Source: Tetrapyrgos nigripes (Eukaryota; Basidiomycota; Agaricomycetes; Agaricales; Campanellaceae). Taken from it: a stretch of DNA of 64,000 bases. Position numbers and translations under genes: made by a program. The stretch covers positions 93,842 through 157,841 of the forward strand of contig JAACJM010000197.1 of NCBI GenBank assembly GCA_013368315.1, read 5' to 3'. The notes under the pieces are model-generated. The model was not told the DNA's origin and searched no databases. It saw only the letters and a program-made list of their open reading frames with translations. Below are positions 21,204-32,809 of this stretch, piece after piece (within the stretch, counting starts at the first letter, position 1; every line of letters starts with the position of its first letter).

Positions 21204-22760
21204 TTGTACTAGTGAAACTGTAAGAAACAAGATGAAAGACATCGCATGAGCGCATCCTCCAAATGAAAATCATGATGCCAGGATGAAAAACCTGACCCCT
21301 ATTTGCTGGGCCCGGTAAAACTCCACGCCACATGAAGTGTGACCCCACCGCACCAACATCATAGGAAGATCTTGCCAGCACAAGAAGCCACTGATAAAAC
21401 GGAATAAAACCAGAGATGAGGGTGAGGAGGATGGGTAGCGCAAATATAGGTGTAAAAAGAATGCGAGACGGTCAAAAGGCTGAGACATGAGTGGTAGAAG
21501 GGAAGGAAGGGTATGGCCCAAGTCTTGAACTGATATGTACATGTGTGCGGGTATGTACAGAAATAGCCATAGCGGGTCAAGACTCGGGTAAAAGAAAGTG
21601 TAGAGTCTAGACGCAGAAGAGAAAACAAAAAATAGAATGACAAGTAGACATAGAGTCGTAAGGGACACCTGGAGATCCAATGCACAGAGAAGTGATAAAA
21701 TGAATGGACTAATAGGGACACATACCGCGATGATTAGACTATTGTAAAATCAAGACTTTAAAAATCGACAAAAATAGCCTTTGTAGGATTTTCCGTGCGT
21801 CTGGAAACCCTCCAGCCCAATCTTCCTAGTATAGTAATCACTTCATAAAGCTGGCCACGCTTCACCATGATCTCTATACGACATCTCAACAGAAGTAGCC
21901 GAAGGTTCGGGCATCACGGGTAAAGAGAGTAGAGGCGATTAGCAGCGCCTTTTTTATCTAGCCGAAATACGAGCTGATTTCTGTGGTGCTTACTAAAACA
22001 AATTGCTGACGATTTTTGGTATGCCTCCACACTGAATCCCTCATACTTTAGTCTCAAAACTCTCCTAGATATGTTCAGAATGCATTGCGAGCACTAACAG
22101 CGAGAAGAGTGCGGGAGGGATAGCACAGTGCAAGCCTTCGACCCAGATGACAGCATTTAAGAACTTCGCCGATCAGCGTCCGGATAATTCCGGGACTGAG
22201 TAAAGATGGCCTCTACATAGTGAACCGAGTTTTATACACCAGGATACCCTAACAGATAGAGATCTTGACAGGATTAAGATGGTTAAAGTCTAATATAGTC
22301 TATCTCAGAGTCTCGTGTTGCTCCAACCATTTTACCCTCAGTTTGTATGCCCAAGCAGTTCTACCTGCAAAGGCAAAACCTTCTTTACCATCAGTTCATG
22401 ATTAGGTGCAAATTTACTGCCATGTATACTCTATTAATTCTTGTCCGTTTACCTTGCATTTACCCACTAAGAGTCACACTGCGGTCCTAACTTCATTGGA
22501 GTCTGGCTACGAGAGACAACGCTGCGGTAAGGAAAAGATAAATTACTACGCCTAGCCACAGCGGAGATCAGGAGTTGCAGTGGTCATGAATCCAGGATAC
22601 AACATGACTACAATTAATTACAACCTGAGTACTATGATTACAAGTAAATTTTATCGTTAGTCCTACTAGTACAAAAAACCTCGGAAGTCCCTTACTACCA
22701 CTGCCCCTACTACTCACTGCTATCTGCGTGGCTCCCCAACTCTAATCTTCCGCTTTATAC
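21204..22760. other. Non-coding stretch with dispersed repeat
   Basis: Minus-strand open frames at 21,172-21,721 look like chance frames with no motif. The only identifiable feature is the dispersed repeat copy B at 21,933-22,200. Confidence 0.5.
21933..22200 (+). repeat. Dispersed repeat, copy B
   Basis: Same-orientation partner of 8835-9105, with small indels (an extra GACGATTTTTGG block) and about a dozen substitutions. No coding content. Confidence 0.8.
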
Positions 22761-22764
22761 TTCC

Positions 22765-23145
22765 ATGGATCACATGACTGTCTGGACAATGGTAGACAAC
22801 ACGGATGGTTGGATTTGTGAAATCGCAAATGCTTTCAACATCATCCTGAATCCTGGCGCAGAAGTCATGTATGGCAGCTCATTCAACAATTCTCTTCATG
22901 TCACTGGAACCAATGGAACCACCTTCAAATTCAAGTTTAATGGTGAGTAGGTTCAAAGTAAGTCTTAACAAGGTGCAGTGAACACCTAGCTTGAAGGTAC
23001 CTCCCTCGCCCTCGTATATGGAACCCTTTTCAAGATTCCTCCTCCCCCAGATAGCAATCTCACAACCCGAGCTGATCATGAGCCCATCGAATTCGAAGGC
23101 GGAACAACCTGCTTCCTGGACGGTAGACCTACCTAGTCTCGATGA
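22765..23145 (+). pseudogene. Fragment of a fungal surface/membrane protein
   Basis: Two exons around an intron at about 22,942-22,989 read VMYGSSFNNSLHVTGTNGTT, FKFKFNG, then LEGTSLALVYGTLFKIPPPP and IEFEGGTTCFLDG. The pattern of a short N-glycosylated beta-sandwich with the G-T-S-l-x-v-y-G-T motif resembles extracellular domains of basidiomycete single-pass membrane proteins. There is no signal peptide and no transmembrane helix, and it stops soon after. Treated as a gene fragment; function unknown. Confidence 0.35.
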
Positions 23146-23357
23146 TCCAGACTGATGATACATACTGGACACTCATCGTGTGTATGTATGTAGTCTGGTG
23201 TCAAGTGATAGGGCGCGGCCGCACCAGAAATTAATGACCAATCTAATTTGTTCTCATGACATACTTCCTCTTCTGTCCATCACCCACCGCCCGACTCGTT
23301 GCATTCTGGACTCGAAATCTCACTCAGCTCTCTTCATCAACACTCATCAACGTCAAT

Positions 23358-23735
23358 ATGTCAAATAAAATCTGAAACCCACACAAGACCGCTACTAAAT
23401 ATAACCTCAGTACCGCTGATATTCCTATCATACCTACTGCACCACCCGACGCGTCAAACTACCGCTTTGTACCATATCCTCGGCCTATGCAAGCTCCTGG
23501 CTCTTCAAATGCTGGACCAATATGTAGTCCACGCCGTTCTAGTCCAAGAAATCTGGGGTTTGGTCAAAACGCCGTTGACAGAACGGCTTCTCATCTTAAC
23601 ACTTCTCTGGCTTCTGGAACCCCACTTCCCATCACTTCTACTTTCTGTACTCCTTCATTCTCCTCCTTTCCGGGCTCAGATACACTACCAGCTGTACCAG
23701 ACACTCCGTCAACGCTTGTAAACTCGTCATCCGAT
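23358..23735 (+). pseudogene. Ser/Pro-rich open frame, unrecognised
   Basis: From an ATG at 23,358 the frame reads MSNKI, a TGA at codon 6, then a continuous low-complexity stretch (TADIPIIPTAPPDASNYRFV, YPRPMQAPGSSNAGPICSPR) to about 23,735. The composition is that of a disordered N-terminal region. It meets the truncated helicase (opposite strand) at about 23,730, so it may be the other side of a rearrangement. No function can be assigned. Confidence 0.3.
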
Positions 23736-24761
23736 GCATATGTCAATGGTGTAAGCACCGGGTGCACAAGTTGCAGAAAGGCCAACAAGAGACGTCTGCT
23801 CCCCAATGAATCCATGAGCGATGGCGCCAATGGACTGGAAGCAGGGTCGGAAATCTGGTCCCCAAGTCCTGATGAGGTGAGCCTCCTCGACACAGAATAG
23901 GATGAGATTTTTGATGAATGTCTTGTGGTCAAGTATCTTCCTCCATTCCGGTGTTGCTAGATGCTCGGGATCGATGCAGATCAGCTGCCACATCTTGCAG
24001 TCGCAGATGAGCGAGGCAAGGTCGTCCTTCTTGAGGCAATACTCGGTGATTTTCTTGTGACAGTAGGAAAGGCCTTGTAGGCCAAAATCGTTACATTCTT
24101 GACTCTATATATGTATGTAGTGAGAAAGTCAGCTGTGTGTATTGTATATCAATCAAATACATACAATGCTAGTGGCTAGACCCTTAGTTGGAGTGACAAC
24201 AACTGCTACTGGTCACTCACGTACGACAAATGCGGGATACAGGTGCGGATTGGACCGGATTTCCATATGTACGAGGAGAGGAATGATGTACATGCTGGAT
24301 TTTCCCTTGCCAGTAGCAGCAAAAAGTAACAAGTTCTCTCCAGAGAGGACTCTGGGGATGTTCTCGAGCTGATAGTCACGAAGGCCATTAGGCCATTGAG
24401 GAACTTGCTGAGAAATGACAGATTTGAGTGTATTGAGACCTTCGGAGTCAGTCCATGTGGGTGTGAGAGCCACAAGACCAAAGGCGAGATGACTAGAAAC
24501 GAGTTCTGATGTGTTTTGAAGATCCTGGGGTAGGTAGTCGAGAATATATGTGTATAAGTATGGAGCAAGCTTTGAGGACACAATGCAGTCAGAGCCTGAG
24601 TGACTGTGGGAACAACTTAGCTTAGTCACTAATTTCTGGCATGGCCGTGCCTCAGAGAAAACAATAAGACTAAGACCTACTGAGGGTTTCACATCTGCCA
24701 GACGTCCATTGAAGAAACCCATCCCAGTCTTGGACGAGAACGATGTTTGGTGTCGTATCAA
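23727..24761 (-). pseudogene. RecQ-like DEAD/DEAH helicase, truncated
   Basis: Two segments separated by an intron (about 24,104-24,219) show helicase motifs in order: a Q-motif-like WPNGLRDYQLENIPRVLSGE, Walker A NLLLFAATGKGKSS, Walker B variant LFCVEEAHLIRTWGPDFRP (EEAH), and motif III GLSATCAPG. RecQ-like helicases unwind DNA 3'-5'. Everything after motif III (motifs IV-VI, RQC) is absent; homology ends at about 23,730. Motif Ia is also poorly preserved. Expanded RecQ-like families are common in Agaricomycetes and often degenerate. This is a 5' fragment, not a functional gene. Confidence 0.7.
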
Positions 24762-25134
24762 CCAGGACTACAACGGAACGCTATTCTCCGGGGAACACGA
24801 GTTAGTGTTCCAGTTCGAAAAGTTGGCAGAAAACAATCCCTAGGATTACTGCCGTCTTGAGTCCGCATAAAATAGAACTGGACTTCTCCATATTCAATGA
24901 CATTGTTGAGTCGAAGCTATTCAAGAAAATATCAAAAATACATAAGTGAAGTCAATGAGATGATAAAAGACTTACTTTGACATTGCGAGAGATTCTGATA
25001 TTCTTTCGTGTAGACTGAGACTCTTGCCATAAACTCCAGGCTTTCTGACCATTAGCAAGTTGCAGTCTATGAAGGGGGTGTGGCCCACCGCTGCGCATGG
25101 CGAGTACGAGGCCATATTCTGTGTTAAACACTTA

Positions 25135-25425
25135 TTATTCAACTGCATCTCCATTTTCTGTACAGACATATAGAACCACCACTGCTTTTTTATTTGCAAA
25201 ATACTCTAACCTATCAACTTTCATTGTTGGAGATAACTTCTTTGGTGTACCAGATCCTATTCCATCATATAGCCACTCCTGCGTCCTATCAAACATTCTG
25301 GTGATGAAGTGATTATCTCCAAAATAAATGATGCCATTGATGTGATAACTTTGAGACTCAGTTTCGATAGTCACATGTATAACATCATCAATCAACATAT
25401 CACTTTCGTAGGGTTGACTCATGAT
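25135..25425 (-). pseudogene. USP-like peptidase, C-terminal segment
   Basis: Translates as YESDMLIDDVIHVTIETESQ, YHINGIIYFGDNHFITRMF (His-box-like), EWLYDGIGSGTPKKLSP and LEYFANKKAVVVLYV, ending at 25,135. It shares the YHIN..IYFG and WLYDGIG blocks with 125-765 and 31,240-31,615. An upstream frame at 25,572-26,000 may belong to the same gene, but I could not find a Cys box there. C19-like identity is inferred. Confidence 0.45.
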
Positions 25426-26224
25426 GTATCTTTGTGAATGATATATGTGGCTGTAAAATCAAAGCTCTTGTCAATTAAGTACAAATATCTTTATCATCGT
25501 CGACGATCAGAGCACAAAAATATTTCCTTTGTCATAGTATGTGAGCCTGAAAATGAGCTAACAATATTGAGTCATGAACAGCCCAAGTAGCTCAGCAAAC
25601 TCCAGATTTTTTGAAGTGGATAGGTTAAGGAGACTGGAGAGCTACATACCGAAGTATCACATATATTTTCTCCGCTTTTAGTCGTATACCTACGAGTAGT
25701 CCCATTCCACATGGTCACTTGTGGACTGTTGTTATTGCATTCCATGACGAGTGTTGTGTACTTTATGAGCAGCAAAAGTCTGTAGGTGGCGTCTAATAAA
25801 TTTGGCCGTCCGTCAGGACGTCCATTCTTAGTTTCCAAGTTTCTGCCTTCACATAACTGCAGACATTGAGGATAATCCGTTGGCTTCCAGCAGTGATAAC
25901 TTTGTGAAAGTGATATACCTCTTAAATATTGAACCGCGCAACCTTGTTTGGCGCACATCCATTGGAGGCAACAAACAAGAAAATCAGGATCACTCAACAA
26001 TGTTATCGAGAAGATCGACGTACAAACCAGCCTATACCCTGAATTATCACCTTGAGACCTTTTACAATGTAGTTCGTGCCCAATACTATGAGTTGCTCTT
26101 GGATCCAGTTTATTTTCAGTGCCGGTTCAACACTCTTCTCTTGATACTCAATCGTACGAGTGGGGTGGATGCAATGGAATTGATAACGGCTATTATTTCC
26201 GGTAGCTTGCCATAAGATCAGATT

Positions 26225-26587
26225 CGACGCCAGTTTGCTGGAGGAAGCGAAGATAGATAAGCCAATCTTCTAGGATCTTGGAGCAGGTAGTTGGGAAGAG
26301 CATGATGAGTCGGGAGACTTTAGAATGAGGAAGAACGGCTGCGAGGTATTTGACTGTGGTGCTGGAGGACATATAATTTGTGTTGCCTAGAAAAGAGAAA
26401 GGTGGACAGCTAACGATAACTGACAGAAAAAAGGCATTTATCTAAAGTGACTTACAGTCAAGTAAGATATCCCATTCTTCCCAGATAAAATTCCACAGAC
26501 CGTGTCTATGCCATGACTAGCGTTTGGTATGAATACCACCTCATCTACTCTTTCCTTCCCAACAATAGCTCTAGACTCTACTATCAT
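26225..26587 (-). pseudogene. Class V aminotransferase (PLP) fragment
   Basis: Reading from 26,587: VDEVVFIPNASHGIDTVCGI, an intron at about 26,390-26,450, then STTVKYLAAVLPHSKVSRLI and MLFPTTCSKILEDW. These match the central part of class V PLP-dependent aminotransferases of the isopenicillin-N-epimerase-like or LolT-like type. In that family the segment precedes the PLP-binding Lys. Both the N- and C-terminal parts are missing. It appears to be host-gene debris captured or stranded inside the Plavaka-type region. Confidence 0.55.
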
Positions 26588-27036
26588 GGCCAACCCCTCG
26601 AATCAGTGGAACTTATTGGATTCCTGAGTGATTAACCCAGCTGGACGTCAAAAGTAGAATGGACTTTGTAGACGAGCTCATTATCAAGCATAGTGTGGAG
26701 GATGGCCTGCGTTGTTTACGCATGATGGAAGTGGTTACGAAAATCAACGAACCAAAGCGTGATTTTTTTTTCAACAGAAAAGTCATGTTACTCTATTGGA
26801 ACAAGATTGAGCGTCGCTCTTAGATGGCCAGTTAGTAGGCTTGTAATGTCGAATTTTCAAGACTCGAAGCAAAGAAAATATGGTACACATTATTTATTCG
26901 AATTCTTCTCTGGAACTACCACCATAGATATATATAATACAAATTATTGATATGAACTTCTTGTATATGACCTGCCGCCGAATAGAAGTAGGTCCAGGTC
27001 AAGGTGCAAGTCACTTGACACGTACTAGAACAAAGA

Positions 27037-27285
27037 CGCGAATACAGTGCATTTTTTTTGCTATCCTATTTGACATAGCCACAAGCAGAAAGACGCTGCT
27101 AAGAACTCAGCGCTCAGCCTCAGTCATCGGACACGTATTAGAACAAACACGCGAATATAATGCACTGCCACTATCCTATTCGACATAGCCACAAGCAGAA
27201 AGCGACTGTACAGAAACACGCGAATATAATGCACTGCCACTATCCTATTTGACATAGCCACAAGCAGAAAGCGACCGTAAAGAAC
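27037..27285. repeat. Tandem repeat, about 70-bp units
   Basis: Three copies of ACGCGAATATAATGCACTG followed by CTATCCTATTTGACATAGCC and ACAAGCAGAAAGCGAC. The first copy is more diverged and longer. Confidence 0.8.
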
Positions 27286-27299
27286 TCGTCCTCATTTCA

Positions 27300-29010
27300 T
27301 TCGGCCTCGTAACCCCAACATCTCACAGGATCAGTGGTGGAAAGATGTTGACGAACAAATGCTCGTTCCATGGGAGAGTCTGACTCAATCCACAGGTGAT
27401 AGCGCTCCCACAGATGAAGGAAGAGAAATTCGTCACCAATGTCTACTGATCCCCGTGGTCCAGTTGTAGCTGAAGGGTACAGTTCAGGACACATTGTAGC
27501 AATAGCAATGCATTCGCAATGTCAAAGTGCCCCTGCTATAAGGTTTCCATAAGTATTTGATGGCTGTCGGAGGCGCCGGTTTAGAATCCAAAGATGTCGT
27601 TCCATAAAAAACTGGGTGGAATATAACCCAGGTCCCACACGATAAACTTCTGGAGATGCATGCAAGCAGGTGTGCACACATAGTCTGCAGAAGTGAAGGC
27701 AATCAACACACCGTTGATAGTAAAGTTCCTCAAACTCCTGAACAAAACCAACAAGCTGCATATGGGCAATTTGTATTTCAGACTCCTTGATAGAACTCCC
27801 CTGACAAGACAACAAAAATTCTGATAGTATGTGATTGGTAGAATGGAACGGAATATGCCTGGACCAAGACCGAAAAGGTAAAGGAAGTACTCAGTGGCTT
27901 TATAACCACTGGATATCTTTTCGGCAGGATTATGGGGTGGTCAATGGAAGAAAGAAGGAAAGTAGCGAGTTGCATCAGCAACAAACCGACCATGCTGTGT
28001 CCAGACTTTGTCCCTGAGTACTGCCCAGTCCCATGATCGAATGTTGTCTGTTGAAGATATGGGAAGCAGACCACGCCACAGTGGCAAGAGAAGTTCTCCG
28101 ATGTTGATTTTAAAAATGTGCATCAAATCCAACATGAAGCGCCTTGGGACTGGTATCGACAATGCAGGAACAAGGGCCAAAAAGATACATGGTTTGCTAA
28201 TGCCAGTAATTTTCCTGTTAGCTTCGTAACTTGTTTTTGTTCTTGAGCTGACCACCATGGCAAGCATCTCCTCATAGTGCTCCACACTGGCTGGTTCGAG
28301 CTTATCCATATCTGGAATATCCCCATGATTACAATCACACACATTGTAGTTGTGAGGCTGAAGATGGGCAGCATAATAGTGTCTGGAGTTAGGCTTATGA
28401 CGGCCTTTCATCAGACAGCTAAGACGACAAGCCTGAGCACCGTGATGTCTAACTCACCCATCCATCTCCACAAGGCCCAGTGCATCAGCAAGCAAAAAAC
28501 CTGTGAGAACTCAGGAATCTACCACAGATTCAGTGAGGGCATCCCAGATCTTCATTCCAGCTCCATCTCGCTCTCATTGCAATGCTGATATGTGATAGAC
28601 AGCTTGGAACATGAAGGATTCGATGTCTTTAGGCTTGTTGGGTCCAGGAATAACCACGGCCATCATGCTGGAGAGATCTTTGAATCTTTTTTTCGGCAGA
28701 AGATTCTCGATCTTGTAGCAGGCGATCCAGGTATCTGACTTCTTGTTACGATAAAGCTGGGCACCATCAATGGAAAGGGACACAAGAACATCTGTCAGAC
28801 TTGGATTTGCCTTTGCATGCAACTCCCAATATTCCAAGCCAGAAAATATGTCATCGTACACCATGTCCTGCTCATCTTCTCTCATGATCAACTCTGCTTT
28901 CTCATGGCGATAGTGCATAGCAGATGCGTCAGCACGTGCACCAAAAATTGGCATGGGAATGGAAGAAAGAAAGAGAGTCTTGGGGACAATACACGAAAGA
29001 CAACGAACAA
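27300..29010 (-). pseudogene. Plavaka-type transposase, many stops
   Basis: Motifs in order on the minus strand: DVLVSLSIDGAQLYRNKKSD (catalytic Asp region), MAVVIPGPNKPKDIESF, HISALQ, WDALTESVVDS, the zinc-like GCMKGRHKPNSRHYYA region with CDCNHGDIPDMDKL, RRFMLDLMHIFKINIGELLL, FGLGPGIF, and VDCLHFCRLCVHTCLHASPE with QPSNTYGNLIAGAL. This is the layout of Plavaka-like CACTA transposases. In-frame TGA codons occur after HISALQ, after VVDS and after EMDG (28,570-28,440), and further frame changes near 27,900 and 27,480. Clearly non-functional. Confidence 0.75.
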
Positions 29011-29099
29011 GATACCAGACAACCAAGACGTACCCTTCCTTGGAGCCAATTCGTTGCAATCGTACTCTTCCTTCTGTCTGCTCATACACTGAGTCTTTC

Positions 29100-31239
29100 T
29101 CTCCAAATCCAACCTAGAACCTGTCTCTCATCTCTTTATCCTTTTGACAGTGCACAGTCCAAAAGTCGTTGTCATTGGCCGAGTGTGAAATCCAAGAGGC
29201 CAACAAGAAGCCAAAATTTGAGGGCTCTTTAAGTACTCCAACAAAGAAATTTGAAGAGAAGGAAAGATGAACATAGTGGGCACGTCATCATGATATGTGG
29301 ATACTTGCAGTTGCATTACGAGGCTGAAGAATGAGGCTGAGTTCTTTACACTGGGTTTCTGTGTGTGGCTCTGTCTAATTGGTGCCCCGGTTATTCCTGT
29401 TTTAGCTTCCAATTATACCTGTTTATACATTTGTCATTTGTTTGTTCGAAGGTTGTAGGCAAACAACCATGTCTCTTCCCTTCGCTCTCTAATTTTAGGC
29501 TTTGCCCTCGCTTTTTATTCGCGAATCGCAGCATTTACGACTGTGAGGCTATTTTCGCCGGGTTTCTTCCTCACTTAGCACCTCCATGTCTCCCCATCCA
29601 ACTGTGCCATCTCCCTCTTGCCATTCCTGAGTCAAGCTTACATCTTTCCACTACCAACAATGTCTGCTCTAACTTTGACATTTCTACATGGACTTTTTGG
29701 AGGTCAAAGTACATGGGTTCTTCGAGTATTTGGGTGAGAAGGGTGGCTTTTATTATCATAAAGTATGTTAACTTTCTTATATACTCCCTTTCTGTTCCAT
29801 TTTCTTTATGTTCCTCCATTTAGATTTCATTTTGAGATGATTGCTGATGAAGTCTCTCATTTCTATAGTCTGTTTTCTCATGCTGTATCTCAAAACCTCA
29901 AAAATTTGATAACTGAACAGGGTTTATGCTTCCTCAACCTCCGCTGACTGGTTCTCCTGATAAATGGGAGTAATGGGAGCTTGTCATGGAGGCTTCATGG
30001 GCCTTATAGCTTGGAAGCAGGTCAGATCTGACAGACGAAGAAAAGGAGATATCTCATATATGTACCTTTTTTGTTCTTTTTTCTTCACAGTTCTTACTGA
30101 CATCTCCTTTCTTTTATCTAGTTACCTATTCTTGTTGTCAATCAAGCTCTGTTGACAGTCCCTCTCCTCCAATTTGTGCTGACCTGCGTCTTCCCCTGAC
30201 TTGACATATGCCAACACCGTGCTCTACAATTGGCTTCTCAAGGAACCTGTCAAGTCCATGCAGATACCCAATGCTAGGAAACACCAAGGACCCGGATGGA
30301 AGTCTTGAGTGGATTGGATGGAGATTCCGAGTGGATCCAGATAGGAAAGAGCTTATAAAGATAAATAGGGATTTCAGTCGGAAAGACCGGGAAGCTCTAG
30401 GGAACCATCGAGGAAGGATAGGAGACCAGCTTTGTCGATTTTGCACTTAAGCTATCTACTACAAATGTGCTAGCTTAAGTACTACTTCGGGAAGTGTAGG
30501 AATAAGATAGGAAAGGATCAGAAATGAAGAGTAATATAACTACAGAAGGAAAGGTGAAGGGAAACGCCTCCTAAGGAAAGTGGAGTTGTGGATATGAAGT
30601 GGAGACGTTGGAGTAGGATTGGAGATGAATCACAGGACCCTACTGGAAAGTACAGGAAAGTGAAGTATAGGAAAGTATCGGAAAGGTATAAGAAGTATAG
30701 GGAAGTGCATAGATCTTACAGAACTCCAACATAGTCCTTTACCACTATTTGTTTAAACTGTTACAGGGTCCCAAGGCAATGAAGAGTTTTACTTCCCTTC
30801 TGTGAGGATGGAGCTACACAGCACCAAATCTCTTGAGCTCATGCATTCAACTATGGACAAAGAGTTTGTTGGGGATGAGCTTGCTATGGAGCATGCCTCT
30901 GGTGTTTTACTATGAAGTGTGATCGTGTTTCATGTATTCAGGGAAGAGATAGTGGGTGTTTGAAGGTTTACAATCAGACAAGACATTGGAAGCACCAAAG
31001 GAGCTCTCAGAGTGTAGGTCAGCATCTTCTTCACCCCATCATCGTTGGTTCTTCATCTGATGGTTGCTCCAGGAACACTAACCTCAAGTTCTCACTGTAC
31101 CCATTGCTCGTTGTTGTCCACTCCCAGTTCTACATAGCTGTCTTCATTCATAATTCACACGTTGCTGCTCATTGACCCTCTCCTGTCTTCCTGTCCTCGC
31201 TATTTCAACTCTTTATTCCCTTGGGCTCATTTTGTTTGT
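29100..31239. other. Inner Plavaka region, unassigned
   Basis: Short frames occur (for example 30,208-30,450 reading EWIGWRFRVDPDRKELIKIN) but none joins into a recognisable protein. 30,490-30,710 is rich in the short repeat GGAAAGT. Minus-strand 29,290-29,130 may be upstream exon debris of the transposase. Confidence 0.4.
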
Positions 31240-31615
31240 AATGGGCACAGGTGTATTGTAATACTGTCAGATAGGGATGGGATGGGTGGACATGTTCCAA
31301 AAGTACACATTCCAAGGATTTCCAAAGTTTCTATTAATGTCCTTACCTTATGAATGTGATACAAAGATTCATGTGCCTCAAGGATCTGCATCTCAGCAAT
31401 ATCACATAAATGAGATCACTTCATCACAAGAATGTTTGAAGGTGCTCATGAGTGGTTATATGATGGCATTGGTACTGGTGTACCAACAAAAATATCTGCA
31501 GGACTTCAAGGCAACAACAGAGACCTGGAATACTTTGCAAATAAGAAAGTTATGGTGGTTCTGTATGTACAAACAGGAATGGAAATTGCAAGCTGAATAC
31601 AAATCAAGGTGAGAG
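31240..31615 (+). pseudogene. USP-like peptidase, C-terminal segment, right end
   Basis: Frames joined across small shifts read MFQKYTFQGFPKFLLMSLPY, YECDTKIHVPQGSAS, YHINEI, then (other frame) GAHEWLYDGIGTGVPTKIS and LEYFANKKVMVVLYVQTG. It is colinear with 25,425-25,135 in mirror orientation and with 125-765. At least two indels break it. An upstream stretch (30,790-30,900, FYFPSVRMELHSTKSLELMH) may belong to the same gene. Confidence 0.45.
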
Positions 31616-31665
31616 GAAACTGGCGGCCTCGGGCTTGCCACGCGCAGTGTTGGCCCACATCCCTT

Positions 31666-32809
31666 TCATATGGCAAAAGTTTGCTGGGAGCCATGGAGGG
31701 CACGGTTGTACATAGAGAAAGAAGTCAAGCAAGTCAACGGTCGGGTAAAAGCATTTTGGCTCAGTAGATACTGGCAAAAACTCCAAGAGCAACGAAGAGG
31801 TTCGAGAAAGACGGCAGAGGGTTAAGACGGTAGAGGTTCAGGAACGACTCGGAAGCGTAACACATGTGACGCGACGATCTCCTCAACAGCGACGTCGACC
31901 ACACCTCTATGGCTCTACGTGCCAGTCTCCAACCACGTACATTGTTACCTACTGTGGAAGTTCCAATATCATCTACCCATCAGCTCTCTCGTCACTCAGA
32001 TATCGGTCTTTATTTGTAAAAGGGTGACGGACAATCTGGCTATAGAAAGCCCTGTTGGTTGAGGAATGACAGAGTACAGCAGAGGGATACGTTGAATTCT
32101 CATTCTGTTAGGTGTGTCTTCCATCTAAAGCAGCAAATTAGCTACTTCCCCCTCCTCAACTTCATAAAGCAATTCTTGACCCGTTTGAAGCGAATCTTAC
32201 TTGAAGAATAAGAATGCTTCACGCTCCTCACCAAACCCATCCTCAAACATGTTGCAAAAGCGAATTCTTCCACGGAAAACCTTATTCGCTGCTATTCTGT
32301 TTGGGATGTCCTCACTGGATGGAAATGAAGAACAGGAACGCGAGGTGGATGATTACTTCTTTTTTTTTTTTCTTTCTTCTATTTGGCTCTTCTAGATGAG
32401 ATAGCTTCGTTAACACTAACCTGTCTCTCGTCATCTAGACTCCTTACATATCCACACCATATCTACGCCTCAACGCCCTATCCCTCTTTCTCGCTTGCTT
32501 TCATTTTCGCGTTTTTCTCGGACAAGGTCTAAGCAATAAAACAATGAAGCTTCAAGTACTCGGCTCAGAGGGGAAGAGGGAACGGTCGAGTGGTTAGTGC
32601 GATGGAAGGTTGGGGTTGGGGCTGGAATTGGGTTTTTTCGTTGGAGGATATGAAGGATTCCTTGGGTGTTTCCCTGGTCGTGAGGTTGAGGTGAGTGGAT
32701 CTTGCTTGTCCTTTCTTTTTTGTAGGGGTATTAGGGTGTGTGGGTTTCGTTGTCATTGTCATTGTCGTTGTCATTCCCTATGCTTGGATTTCTTGTCTCG
32801 AGTTCACTG
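31666..32809. other. No supported gene
   Basis: Mixed low-complexity sequence, including a T-rich run at 32,360-32,372 and GTCATTGTC repeats near 32,750. No motif, TIR or splice-linked frame found. Confidence 0.5.

Larger units (their letters stand above)
25075..31665. mobile_element. Plavaka-type (CACTA-related) transposon relic
   Basis: The left end (GTGTGGCCCACCGCTGCGC then CGAGGCC) and the complement of the right end (ATGTGGGCCAACACTGCGC then CGAGGCC) form an inverted repeat. Just inside each end is a USP-like C-terminal coding segment reading outward, so the similarity continues over about 130 bp. Between them lies a minus-strand Plavaka-type transposase with many stops. Element boundaries are inferred from the repeats; no target duplication was found. 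Several internal stretches are unexplained, including an aminotransferase fragment. Confidence 0.5.

Noticed and set aside
29365..30450. Cytochrome P450-like gene
   Set aside because: Brief hydrophobic and WR-type stretches looked suggestive, but no ExxR or heme-binding Cys motif and no consistent exon chain.
32565..32774. Thr-rich minus-strand frame as a protein
   Set aside because: Composed of simple GTCATTGTC repeats with no motif or splice-linked exons.
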